DNA from: Phocoena phocoena
Taxonomy: Eukaryota > Chordata > Mammalia > Artiodactyla > Phocoenidae
NCBI RefSeq assembly: GCF_963924675.1
Contig: NC_089236.1
Location: 63,077,306-63,141,305, forward strand
Direction: 5' to 3'
Length of the DNA: 64,000 nt
The notes beneath the pieces were generated by a model, which was not told the DNA's origin, did not search any database, and saw nothing but the letters and a program-made list of their open reading frames with translations. The translations under genes and the position numbers were made by a program. Shown piece by piece: positions 23,680-33,849 of the stretch (position 1 is its first letter; each line of letters starts with the position of its first letter).

Positions 23680-23886
23680 GGGCTTCCCTGGTGGTGCAGT
23701 GGTTGAGAGTCCGCCTGCCGATGCAGGGGACAAGGGTTCGTGCCCCGGTCCGGGAAGATCCCACATGCTGCGGAGCGGCTGGGCCCGTGAGCCATGGCCG
23801 CTGAGCCTGTGCGTCCGGAGCCTGTGCTCAACAGTGAGAGGCCTGCGTAGGCCCGCATACCGCAAAATTAAAAAAAAAAAACAAAA
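23680..23886 (+). mobile_element. CHR-type SINE (copy 4), rearranged 3' part
   Basis: It inserted into the same L1 3' UTR and orientation as copy 3, with duplication CTATTAGG (23672-23679 and 23887-23894). The segment CCGCAACGGGAGAGGCCA is missing after 'cctgtgct'. The GCCTGCGTAG/GCCCGCATAC motif is present twice, a small local duplication. Box A and box B are intact. Confidence 0.93.
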
Positions 23887-24289
23887 CTATTAGGTATAAA
23901 ACAAGCTACAAGGATACACTGGGGGGATGTAGTTTAAGGGTATAATCTTACAATCATTAGATAAATAAGTCTTGGACATCTAATGCACAGCAATGATTAT
24001 AGACAATAATACTGTACTATAAACTTCAAAGTTGCTAAGAGACTAGATCTTAATTATTCTTAACACAAAAAAGAAATGATACTTATGTGCTGTGACAGAG
24101 GTATTAGCTAACACCATATTGGTAATCCTATTGCAATATATAAATGAATCAAACAATTGTGCACCTTAAACTTACACAATATTGTATGTCAATCATATCT
24201 GAATAAAAATAAATTAAAAAAAAGAAAGTATATGAACAAATGATGTCAGAAACACATGAATGCATGTTAAAGCATTTATCCTAAAACAA

Positions 24290-24870
24290 CCACTTTATTC
24301 CTTCAATCTGTATGATCCCTCTGCTATAGTATTTTATACTTTTGTTGTGCTTCATGGGTTGTATCCTTTTACTTAAAGATATTTTCTTACTGATATGCAA
24401 GAATTTTCTATTTAGTGTTTATTATGTCTTGCAAATTTTTGTCTAGCTGGCAGCACATCTTTTATTGTGAATGACACGATTTGATATTTTGTGAAGTCGT
24501 ATTGGTCAGTATTTTCCTCTATGAATTTTTCTTGGATTTTCGTCTTTGAATGTGTTCTCCACCTCAAGGCAAGATAAATATCTATATTTTCTTCTGGATT
24601 TTTTTAAAGCAACAAATCCCTTGTCCTATATGAAATTATTTCAGGGTGTGGGAATCTAACCTTATCTTCTCCAACTAATTAACCAATTACCCTAGTTCCA
24701 GCATTGACTGCTGCCTAAGCTTTTCTTATCTCACTGACTTGAAATCCCAAACTCTGTCATGTAAAAAATTTATTGATTTTTGTCTATTCTTATACTTGTG
24801 CAGCACTAATTATTATCATTACAAAACTACCTCATCTCTCTGCAAAATTTCTTTCACTCTCTTCAATATG
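24290..24870 (-). mobile_element. Old L1M-type ORF2 fragment
   Basis: The + strand resembles the complement of L1M ORF2 through a 'ccttatcttctccaactaat' / 'ttaccctagttccagcatt' block and the following 'ttgtctattcttatacttg'. Similarity is faint and the boundaries are approximate. Confidence 0.4.
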
Positions 24871-24879
24871 ACTCTTCCA

Positions 24880-25521
24880 GATGAAATTTAATGTTTCAGA
24901 TCAAAAGCTGAAAAATTGCCCATTAACTTTGTACATTACTTCAGTGAGCATTGGCAAATAATAAGTATTTATTTACTTAGTCTTTTAAATCCCAAAGGAA
25001 AATAATATACTTTTCTTCTTATATATTTATTTTTATAATTCATTTTAGAATTGTTTTTTGCTAAGTTTATTACAGTTAATGTTCTAAAGAAATAAATAAG
25101 CAAAAATAATCAAGCATTAAAAAAAAGTAGTTGCACTCATAATCATAGTAAGCTTCAATGCAAAATTTTCTTTTATTTTGGATTTTGTCTATCCTTGTGT
25201 TCTAGTCTTGTTTGAGCCTATTCTCTTTTCAGAGCTGCCTTTCTGAAAGACATTTTTCTCTCTATGGTATATTGTTCTACTCTCTTGAAAGTCATGGTTC
25301 TGTATCTTTTTGTGAATAAAAAGGTGATTTTTCCTGGTTTTCTTCTGTTTCATATGTTAAATCCTTTTCATAAATGTGTCATTTTTGAATACTGAATATT
25401 TTGATGTTATGTGTTTGTGAAAAACAGTTAACTCATTCATAACTAGAGAGAGATCTAGATTTAAGCCATACTTCTTCCAACAGAAAAGAGAGATGTCCCA
25501 TAGCCACTCTGAGTTTCTACT
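24880..25521. other. AT-rich unique DNA
   Basis: No family or exon recognised. Confidence 0.4.
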
Positions 25522-25768
25522 TGGACCCAATAGGCTTTTTCCCTCTCAATTGTATTCCTGAAGGACTACTTTATGAAGAGATCCTTAATCCAGTCTTCAG
25601 TTTCTAAATCATGCATGATCTCACTTATACATGGAATTGAAAAATGCCTAATTTCTAAAAACAGAGTATAGAATGGTGATTATCAGGGGCTGGAGACTAG
25701 ATTAAGGATCTCTACATAAAATTGTCCTTCAGGAGTACAATTGAGAGGGAAAAAGCCTATTGGGTCCA
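25522..25768. repeat. Long inverted repeat, 79-bp arms, 89-bp loop
   Basis: The left arm 25522-25600 (TGGACCCAATAGGCTTTTTC...) is the reverse complement of the right arm 25690-25768 (...GAAAAAGCCTATTGGGTCCA). I count 6 mismatches in 79 positions and no gaps. The 89-bp loop reads like an L1 3' UTR piece: 'catgatctcacttatacatg', then 'agtatagaatggtgatta' and 'tcaggggctgg'. I cannot assign the arms to a known transposon and see no clear target-site duplication. It may be an inverted duplication or an unlisted foldback element. Confidence 0.85.
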
Positions 25769-25769
25769 G

Positions 25770-26099
25770 TTGCCAAGGCATTAACCAAGCATGGCTTTTA
25801 CTGGACAAATGTGGGTCCATCTGTGTTTTCACTCTGGACTCTATGCTATAGAGTCAGTGCCTTTTCTCTAGTTCTTATTTGTACTTGTTGTACCTGTCGA
25901 CTCTACCTGGCTTAGATATAATTCCCTGCTGCAGGATGATGATTTTCCTCAGTGCAGCTGCCTGAACCCTCGTGTTAAAGGCAGATGTTAAAGTTGTAGA
26001 TGAGTCAAAACTTTTTTCAATCTTCTTGCGGCCTCTCCAAGCTGTTTTGGTTCAGATAATTTGTAATGATCTCTTGTAAACTCATTTACAATGAAGTCA
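25770..26099. other. Unique DNA
   Basis: No feature recognised. Confidence 0.4.
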
Positions 26100-26278
26100 G
26101 GAGAACCCTCCCCATTATACTGTTTATGACAGTGTATTGTAATTGCATGTTAACATATGACTCCCCTGTTATTGGGCCCTGAGCATCTTGGAGGTAGGAT
26201 ATCCTATTTGTGCTTTTATCCTTAGGTTTTTGTTCTGGTTCAATACAAAATTGCTCAATAAATCTTAATTGCTAAAGT
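26100..26278 (+). mobile_element. L2 LINE 3' end, diverged
   Basis: 'gggccctgagcatcttgg' followed by a degenerate tail ending GCTCAATAAATCTTAATTGC fits the L2 3' UTR in + orientation. Confidence 0.45.
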
Positions 26279-26279
26279 A

Positions 26280-26839
26280 TGTAATGTGTTCTTTTTCCCT
26301 TTTCTTCCTCAATTGAATTTTAACCTCAAAAGAACATTAAATACATATTTTCCTTATTTCGTACTAGCTTTATATAAGTATACTAGTATACTGTATACTA
26401 CAAGGCCTAGTATAGTTCTATATATGTTTTGCTTAGTAAACACTGAATAAATCAAGGAAAGTTCTGGAGAATTAATGCAGGCATTTGACCTTTATTTAGG
26501 ACACTGTCATTACAGCTGGCCAAGTTGTACTGGATTACAGAGCAAGGTATTTCTGAAAAATTCTTGCAACAAGTTCCAATCCCTACATTGATACTGGAAT
26601 GAAAAACTGTGCTGAGGTGTGGAGGATGTCAGAATTTCCATCAGACTCTCCAGAGCCTCTAACATAAAAACAGCATGCTGCTCTGGAAACAGATTCAAAA
26701 TTTAAAAAAATAAAATTATCCTCCACTTCCAAAGAGTTTGTAAAACTTAACACCCTCTTATATAAGACTACAAAGATCACAACTGCCAGAAATGCTTTCC
26801 AACCCCAGCTCTCTACAGTGGCTCCCTTTCTTCGTTTCC
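26280..26839. other. Unique DNA
   Basis: Overlapping short frames lie on the - strand (26510-26843) with no recognisable domain. Confidence 0.35.
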
Positions 26840-27335
26840 TCATCTCTTCTACGCTAATTCAATTCACCACATATTGTGTGAACAGCTGGTGAGTGCTCAG
26901 CCCAAGGTGAGAACATCACAAGTGGAGACTTTGAGGAGAGAAACTGTGTGAACAGTGGAAACAAAGGCCAGGTTGCTGCAGACAGAGGAGACAGCAAGAG
27001 TGGAAAGCTTTCAGGAACTTGAACTCTGAAGACATGAGAGCAAGAAACCTGAGGGTGTAGTAAAAGAGAGGTGGCAGTGATGTACCGTAGATTTGGATGG
27101 GGGTGGATATAGGTAAAAAAGGCAAAGCTGGAGAAGTAATACCTATTTAGAGGCATAGGAGAGATTTTAGAAGATCTTTGAGGAATATGTAAATTGAAAG
27201 ACATGACAGGGAAAGAGTATTCCAAGGACAAGCTGTAGCATGTAATTGGAAAATAAAAGCAAAACACAGAGGGCATGAAAGTGGGGAAAATATCAATATG
27301 CCCACATTGACTAGCTCTCATAGTAGGCCGGTAAG
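26840..27335 (-). mobile_element. L2 LINE fragment
   Basis: Read on the - strand it resembles the pyrimidine-rich L2 region just before the 3' UTR ('ttggaatactctttccctgt' and following). The longest open frame in the window (187 codons, 27417 to 26854, - strand) runs through it. Its Ser/Pro/Phe/Leu-rich composition reflects the pyrimidine-rich strand rather than a protein family. Confidence 0.45.
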
Positions 27336-27547
27336 GAAAATCAAAATAAACCAAGATAAAGCACCCTAGTACTCCATCGGATTCTGCTCTCAATTCTGTT
27401 TTCTCTCCTCTCTGCATACTTGTTGGGTGATCTCATTCCCATCCATGGCAACAACTCCCAGTTAAACTAATGACTTTGAAGCCTATGCCTCTAGCTGTTT
27501 GCTCAGCTTCAGACCTGTGCATATAATTGTTTGCTAAAACCTTGACC

Positions 27548-27548
<1 letters not shown>

Positions 27549-27603
<55 letters not shown>
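27549..27603. repeat. (AT)26 microsatellite
   Basis: A pure AT dinucleotide run of about 54 bases, able to extrude a cruciform. It sits inside the L2 remnant. Confidence 0.95.
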
Positions 27604-27607
<4 letters not shown>

Positions 27608-27904
27608 TTATTCCTCAAACTGAAGCCACCCCTACGTGAAGTCTTGCAAATCCTTCTGCAAAGCTTCTCCCATTTTAAATTTATTATCTCAGTGAATCAC
27701 CATGTAATCCAATCCGTATTATTATTATTATTCTTTCTAGGTCATTTCACTTGAATTCTGACAATTCTTTTTCATTCATTTCCTCTTATAACATTTTGAT
27801 TTTCATGCCCACTGCCCCATCAGTGACTGGGACCTTATTCTCATCATTAATCTTCCTTGTGCCACTCCTATTCAAGTTCAATCTCTCTTTCACGTTACAA
27901 AGTA

Positions 27905-27988
27905 CAGTTGTCCTTTTGCATCCGTGGACCCCCAAAGATACAAGAATCCATATCTGTGGTTCCGCATCTGCAGATACAGAGGGCCAAT
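27905..27988. mobile_element. Small Tigger/MER2-like MITE
   Basis: This 84-bp element has partly complementary ends: CAGTTGTCCTTTTGCATCCG on the left, and GCATCTGCAGATACAGAGG plus GCCAAT on the right. A TA dinucleotide flanks each side (27903-27904 and 27989-27990), as for Tc1/mariner-type insertion. The ends resemble MER2-group elements. Confidence 0.55.
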
Positions 27989-28615
27989 TATAATGTTTTA
28001 AAAATATAATTTTGATTGATACTCCATTGGAAAAATGATATTCATTCTCCCTGTCCTTGATATAAACTCTGACCTCTGTTATATGAGATACAAATAAGTC
28101 CTGAACACTTCTCTAGGCTCATCTACTGACTGGTACCCATCTTGTACACATTCTTCTAACCATATCAATTCTTTTAACCATATCCAACTTCCTGCAGTGC
28201 CCCATGACCCATGATGCCTTACACCACAGCACTTATACATATGCCTTTGCAGGAAGTGTTCTCTACAGGAGGAATACTCATTTTAACATTCTTCTGGATG
28301 GCTCTGTCTTTTATTTTCATAGAAGCCTATGGATGCCTCTATTGTTAATTTAATTGTCTATGTTACCCGCTGGATAGCGTCTTTCATCTTGTTCACAGAA
28401 CATAACAAGGAGTAAGACATAATAACTGCTGAATAATTCTGAATAATTAGCTTTTTAAAGAGTCAAGTATGAATGTCAGAAGTTTACTTATTTCTACAAA
28501 AATATGTGAATTTGGTTGTACTCTAAGGACCCAAGATGAGGATGAACTGTACAAATGGCTTCTACCTGTAGTTCTACATTCTCAGGTGTAGGAAAGGGAG
28601 ATTACAAATTAAATA

Positions 28616-28960
28616 CGGTAAGTCTCCTACATATGAACCTTCAAGTTGAGTGCTTTCAGAGATGTGAACTTGCCCTTCATGTCCAATCACGTAAGTTAGT
28701 TCACATGTCTGGCATACAACGTCACGTGTGTGCATTCTCTACAAGTGGTTGTGCTTGTGTATACTGTACAGTACTATTTTTCTGTGTTTTTTTGTTATGT
28801 ATTATTTGTGTGAAAAGTATTATAAACCTACCACTGTACAGTACTATATAGCCGACTGTGTTAGTTGGGTACCTAGGCTAACTTTGTTGGGCTTACAAAC
28901 AAATTGGACTTAGGAACGTGCTCTCGGAACAGAACTCGTTCATATGTAGGGGACTTACTG
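28616..28960. mobile_element. Tigger-type (MER44-like) MITE, complete
   Basis: This is a 345-bp element. Its left end CGGTAAGTCTCCTACATATG is the inverted match of the right end CATATGTAGGGGACTTACTG, with TA on both outer sides (28614-28615 and 28961-28962). The interior holds ACTGTACAGTACTAT-like motifs and TTGGGTACCTAGGCTAACTT, which I associate with non-autonomous Tigger elements. It is deleted relative to transposase-bearing relatives. The subfamily name is tentative. Confidence 0.75.
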
Positions 28961-28964
28961 TATT

Positions 28965-30599
28965 CTCTTTTGACCCTAGTAAGATATTGATACTTTATGT
29001 TATTAATTTTGTATTTTATCCCAAGGCATAAATAAAGCATAATTCAACATGAAGTATTATATATAGAAAAAGCATATGAAAGTTGAATTTACTCATCTAC
29101 GTGTTTGCTGACTAAACAATTCTAAGGAAAATAGTTTTTGTGCCTAGACAAAACTTAAGCGTTTCATCAATTATATAATGTCTATATTGTTTTATAAAAC
29201 ATAAGATACTGCAATGTAAACATACAGTGTAAAACAAAAAGTAAATGAAATTAGACATAAAACACTAGTATAGGGTATTTATAAATATGTAGAAAACAAG
29301 GCTAAGATAAAGAGAAATACAAGTATTCAGTCCAAAAGAAACTGGGTAGTAATTACAGTTTTAGGTTTAGTTTCCTAGTAGTTCATGTTAAAATGAAGAT
29401 AGCGTCGTTTCTCACTTTAATGAAAGGAGAAGCTTGCGTCTGAAGGAGAAAAGATTTTCCCAGTCCTGAATTGGGATATAATGCCTTTCCTGAGATGTTA
29501 TACATGAGCTTCTGAGTGACCATATTCCTTAATAATAATTTTGTATTAAGTGACAAAATAGATTTCATATGATTCCTTGTTGTATTGTTCTTTCATAAAA
29601 AAATTGGGGCATGACCTCAAAACTTAATTCAGAGAAAGCAGTTCTGTTAACAACCAAGGCAATATAGTTCAAGTCTGTAGATTTCTGGTGATCTGATTTG
29701 ACCAAAGCTAAAATTTATAAAACCTGGTACAGTGACCACCTTCAAGTGATTTTCTGTAACTGTTATAGCAGGGTGTTTATTAAATGTCCACTTCTGTTTG
29801 GTGACACTTCAAGATGTTTTAGTTACTTTAAAGATAAAATTCTAAAAAAAAAAATCCTTAGTAAAATGTAGTTTAGCTAATGAACAAATAGATGACATAT
29901 CATTTGTAATGCCTCAATATTAAGCTAACAAAGAGAGGGTATTGTCTTTCCTAAACTGTTGGTAATTAATAGACAAGAGTTTCATATTTTTTCCTACAAA
30001 ATTTTATAATTGTGCCATTTTTTTCATCATGAGAAACAAGGAAAGTGAAGCAACATCTGCCAAATACTTACTATATTCTACATTCTAGTGCCAGATTATT
30101 TTACACATTTTATATTATTAAATTGGAATTAAACTTGTGAAAATAAAAGTGGGCTATAAGTAGATATTAAACTTTTGTGGACTTATTGAAATCCAATATG
30201 GAGATTTGTCCACATGGGATCATGAAATCAAACATTAGGAAGAAATATATTTTTTTCAGCAACATTCTGAAATCAGTGGCTAAAACCATAAGACATAGGT
30301 GAAAAGAGCTTATAAATATTGATTCATTAAATTTGTTCCCTTGGGTTCATATCATGGATGAGCCTATAATACTCCAGCTAGAGTGTTATTTACAGTACTG
30401 CCATATACAAATGTAATCAATTTCTCTTATATAAAACTTCCCTTTAGAGGATAAAATTATTAATGTATGTGGTTAGTAGGAGCTTCTTCTTTCTGCTCCA
30501 TAGAAAGGACTGTGGCTTTGCCTACTCAGGTTTTTTCCCGTTCGTATTCTCCAGAAAGTTACTGCTGGTGGTTAACAGGTGATTGGCATTTTTAAAAAA
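28965..30599. other. AT-rich unique DNA
   Basis: No confident feature. A faint MIR-like piece may lie at about 30055-30125 ('acttactatattctacattc', 'ttacacattttatattat'). Confidence 0.4.
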
Positions 30600-30639
30600 C
30601 ATTTTTATTAGATCACATGCCCTCTCTTATTATTTTTTA

Positions 30640-30870
30640 ATTTATTTTTTATGGAGTGAAAGACTTTAAATTCTATAGTGCTTTAGACTTTTCAAAAGTT
30701 TCACACACATAATTGCATATAATCCCAAAATAACCTTTTTTCCCCCACCCCTATATTGCCCCTCCCCGCTTCAGTCTCCCCTCTGGTAACCAGTAGTTTG
30801 CTCTCTATATCCGAGTCTGCTTCTTTTTTATTTTATTCACTAGTTTGTTGTATTTTTTATATTCCACATA
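30640..30870 (-). mobile_element. L1 3' UTR, left half of an inverted L1
   Basis: The complement of an L1 3' UTR is clear: 'ctcccctctggtaaccagta', 'ttgctctctatatccgagtc' and 'ttcactagtttgttgtattt', closing with 'tatattccacatataaaa'. At 30870 the strand polarity flips, so this and the next feature are probably one insertion. Confidence 0.7.
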
Positions 30871-31340
30871 TAAAAGCTTGTTCTTTGAAAAGATAAACAA
30901 AATTGATAAACCTTTAGCCAGGCTCATCAAGAAAAACAGAGAAAGGTCCCAAATCAACAAAATCAGAATGAAAAACAAGTTATATCCGACACTACAGAAA
31001 CACAAAGGATCATAAGAGACTACTATGAATGACTATATGCCAATAAAATGGACAACATAGAAGAAATGGACAAATTCTTAGAAAGGTACAATCTCCCCAG
31101 ACTGAACAAGGAAAACATAGGAAATATGAACAGACCAATTACCAGTACTGAACTTGAATCAGTAGTTAAAAAAACTCCCAACAAACAAAAGTCCAGGACC
31201 AGATGACTTCACGGGCGAATTCTATCAAACATTTAGAGAAGAGATAACACGTATCCTTCTGATACTATTCCAAGAAATTGCACACACTTTCGAACCCATT
31301 CTATGAAGCCAGCATCATCCTTGTACCAAAACCAGACAAT
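30871..31340 (+). pseudogene. L1 ORF2 middle fragment, inverted half of the same L1
   Basis: The + strand reads L1 ORF2 between the endonuclease and reverse transcriptase domains. The first frame gives FEKINKIDKPLARLIKK (about 30886 onward). Later stretches match the 'ccaggaccagatgacttcac' and 'gccagcatcatccttgtacc' parts of ORF2. Frameshifts and stops are present. It ends near 31340. Confidence 0.75.
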
Positions 31341-31344
31341 GTCT

Positions 31345-31640
31345 GGCTCTTTAGCGTTGCCACATCAGTGCAACTATAAGAGGAAATCAGGACTAGAAAG
31401 GCAGTAGAGAAGGGGGATGCAGGCTGAGAGATGCATTTGGATTAGGTCTGGGGGAGTTTTCTTCTAGCAGAGAAAAAATGTGCATAGTTTGTGTGTGGTT
31501 ATGAAGTTACTCAGAGGGATTTAAGAAAAGGGGGAAATGGATGAAAGAAGAATGTAGAGATTTGTGTTTTGTATTATGTATCTCTTTCAGATATTACCAA
31601 AATACAAGTAGAGCCTTGAGCTCTTTTAAAATTACTTTTC
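31345..31640. other. Unique DNA
   Basis: No feature recognised. Confidence 0.4.
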
Positions 31641-31846
31641 GGGCTTCCCTGGTGGCGCAGTTGTTGAGAGTCCGCCTGCCGATGCAGGGGACACGGGTTC
31701 ATGCCCGGGTCCGGGAGGATCCCACATGCCGCGGAGCGGCTGGGCCCGTGAGCCATGGCCGCTGAACCTGCGCGTCTGGAGCCTGTGCTCCGCAACGGGA
31801 GAGGCCACGACAGTGAGAGGCCCGCGTACCGCAAAAAAAAAAAAAA
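31641..31846 (+). mobile_element. CHR-type SINE (copy 5), near consensus
   Basis: Complete and little diverged: box A region at the 5' end, GGTTCATGCCC for box B, and 14 A residues at the tail. The duplication AAAATTACTTTTC (31628-31640 and 31843-31855) is perfect. This is among the youngest copies in the window, and together with copy 6 it makes an inverted pair. Confidence 0.95.
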
Positions 31847-31864
31847 TTACTTTTCAACTTTTTT

Positions 31865-32073
31865 CTTTTCCTTTTTTTTTTTTTTTTTTTTTTGGCGGTA
31901 CGCGGGCCTCTCACTGTCGTGGCCTCTCCCGTTGCGGAGCACAGGCTCCAGACGCGCAGGCTCACGGGCCCAGCCACTCCGCGGCATGTGGGATCTTCCT
32001 GGACCGGGGCACGAACCCGTGTCCCCTGCATCGGCAGGCGGACTCCCAACCACTGCGTCACCAGGGAAGCCCC
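31865..32073 (-). mobile_element. CHR-type SINE (copy 6), facing copy 5
   Basis: This copy lies in the opposite orientation only about 20 bases beyond copy 5, with a 20+ T tract on the left. The duplication TTTTCAACTTTTTT is at 31851-31864 and 32074-32087. A 14-bp segment (GAGCCATGGCCGCT on the - strand) is missing, exactly between two GAGCC repeats. Otherwise it is near consensus. Confidence 0.95.
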
Positions 32074-32089
32074 TTTTCAACTTTTTTTA

Positions 32090-33475
32090 AACCAGGGTGC
32101 TGGATCATGTCACATGTTTATTAGTGTACGTATTCTAATAAGGAGGTAAGAAAGAAAATGTTTAAACCGCTTGAGCTGGAGGTGATGTGGAAGAGTCATG
32201 GGGAAGTATGGGTCTTGGCTGGGAGTCAAGTCTAGTCTTTGATCCTAACTGGCTGTATGTCTATGCATATTTTCATTTGGAGAGAGAGAGGGTGGTGGAC
32301 AGGATTCAGCAAAGGGTAAAATGTGTGAGCACCAAACCACTGAAGTTTAAAAAATATATTCAGAAAAATATATATAGGGGGAAAGTTTTTAGAGCGTTGA
32401 AGCAAATAAAATATAGCATGAAAGTTTTCTGAAAATTCAGGTTTATTGAATGCATATTTTGATGGTTTGCACTGTCTGAAACATTTTAGTTCTTCTGGGC
32501 CATGAGAGGAAGAATAAATCCTCTAAGTAGAAAAGAGAAATAACTGACATCCAACAAGTCTTTTGAATGAATGGATTATTCTATGCTAACATCTGGAATA
32601 TAAAAGGTAAATAGCCCCCCAGGAATTCACACTGTGTCACCTTCTCTAAGGAAAGTGCATTAAAGGAATCATCTAAATTATCTGAAGCTCTGCGTACATG
32701 TGCCAGATGTGGCTGGCTTTCTCCTAACTCTGCATGGCTATATCTGAATCAATACTTCACCACCTCTGTGAGATTCGTGTCAGGAGGCTCTATGTTGCTC
32801 TATTTTTCAAAAATTGCTTACTTTCCGGGAAGTCACATCTGCATTTAAAGAAAACTCTGACCAGAGGCTATCAGGCATCCCCCCCTCAAGCCCCACCCTC
32901 CCAACCTCATCCCTCCCCGCCATCAGCCGTCACTGTTAGTGAATTTAATGCTTTTGTGAAAAATACATTCAACAGCCTGGCTCTCCAGCTTATTGATCTT
33001 TTCCTTATCTTCAGTAGCATGCGTTCCCATTCTAATTTAGCCACCTCCACTCACTGCCCTAACAGCGACCCTAACATCTTCTGTGGTTAGTTCCCATCAG
33101 ATTTTTAAATTCTGGTATTCTTCTCACCTTTAACTTCAATTCCTTATCTTTCCAGTCCTCTGAAAATTTTATTTTCTCTACACATATTATTTGACCTCAC
33201 AGACAGCAATATTTTCTTGTCTCTTTGCATTTTTTAAACCTCACAGTTCTTTCTTGGCCTCAGTTATTTTCCACATATCACTTAGTCATTTTAAATTCTT
33301 TGCAACATGGAATGCCAGAATCCAATCGGAAGTACACCAGTTCCAAGCCAGAACATCTTCCATCCTAGCTTCTACACGCCTACAGCAGTGAAAACCACGT
33401 TCATGTAAATGCAGACGTTTGAACATAGGCTTTCAAATAACACTTCTTCCTCAGTGCTAAGTGCCAACCTGATAC
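32090..33475. other. Unique or very old DNA
   Basis: The pyrimidine-rich part at 33040-33330 faintly resembles L2 but I do not rely on it. A 118-codon frame (32734-33090) has no recognisable domain. Confidence 0.35.
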
Positions 33476-33479
33476 TTTG

Positions 33480-33747
33480 TTAATTGGATCAAGAGATACA
33501 ATGAGAACATTTAGAGAGTGTGATGCTTTTAGACCCCTAAAACCTGAGTGAGAGGTACCAGCAACTGAGGACACAGCACGAAGGCAGTTGGCTGCAAGCC
33601 AGGAAGAGAGCACTAACAAGAAATTGAAACTGTTGGCACCTTGATCTTGGACTTCCCAGCTTCCAGAACTATGAGAAATAAATGTCTGTTGTTTAAGCCA
33701 CACAGTCTGTGGCATTTGGTTATGGCAACCCAAGCTAAGACTCATGA
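33480..33747 (+). mobile_element. MLT1-type MaLR LTR, 3' part
   Basis: The LTR end is well preserved: 'tgcaagccaggaagagag', 'ttggcaccttgatcttgga', CTTCCCAGCTTCCAGAACTA, the polyadenylation signal in 'gagaaataaatgtctgttg', 'tttaagccacacagtctg' and a terminal 'aagctaagactcatgaca'. The 5' part is lost or too diverged. Confidence 0.8.
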
Positions 33748-33799
33748 CAATATAGAAATAATAACAAACTAAAACATTTGGAATATTTAAATTATAATT

Positions 33800-33841
33800 T
33801 TCTCATTATTTACACAACTTTTCTCATTATTTACACAACTT
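33800..33841. repeat. 21-bp tandem duplication
   Basis: The unit TTCTCATTATTTACACAACT plus T occurs twice, back to back and identical (33800-33820 and 33821-33841). This is a replication-slippage type duplication. Confidence 0.95.
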
Positions 33842-33849
33842 TGCAACAC

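Larger units (their letters stand above)
21255..24228 (+). pseudogene. 5'-truncated L1 with a dead ORF2, hosting two SINEs
   Basis: It begins inside the reverse transcriptase domain. The frame covering 21255-21514 holds [19 protein letters not shown], typical of L1 ORF2, and ends in a TAA at 21515-21517. Immediately downstream the catalytic FADD box reads FADG (21533-21544), so one of the metal-binding aspartates is lost. Further on are many stops and frameshifts, the ORF2 C-terminal part with MEYYSAIKKNE near 23176, and a 3' UTR. The tail ends 'attgtatgtcaatcatatct' plus an A-rich run at about 24228. CHR SINEs sit at 23327 and 23680. It is an inactive copy. Family: L1, subfamily not determined. 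Confidence 0.9.
27370..28445 (+). mobile_element. L2 LINE, several collinear pieces
   Basis: 'tgatctcattcccatccatg' with 'actcccagttaaactaatga' (27430-27475), a middle segment (27745-27890) and a later segment with 'tatgcctttgcaggaagtgt' (28238-28258) follow the L2 order. They end with a degenerate 'gttcacagaacataacaagg' tail. The copy is interrupted by an (AT)n run and a small MITE. No open frame survives. Confidence 0.5.

Noticed and set aside
26854..27417. 187-codon open frame on the - strand, the longest in the window
   Set aside because: It lies in an L2-like pyrimidine-rich strand, has low-complexity composition, no known domain and no promoter or splice context.
31680..32070. CpG-rich segment that might be a CpG island
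   Set aside because: The CpGs belong to two young SINEs and do not mark a promoter.
31574..32124. Overlapping open frames on both strands with recurring GLSLLWPLPLRSTGS-like and GATTVRGP-like peptides
   Set aside because: The same peptides appear at all CHR SINE copies. They are translations of the SINE body, not genes.
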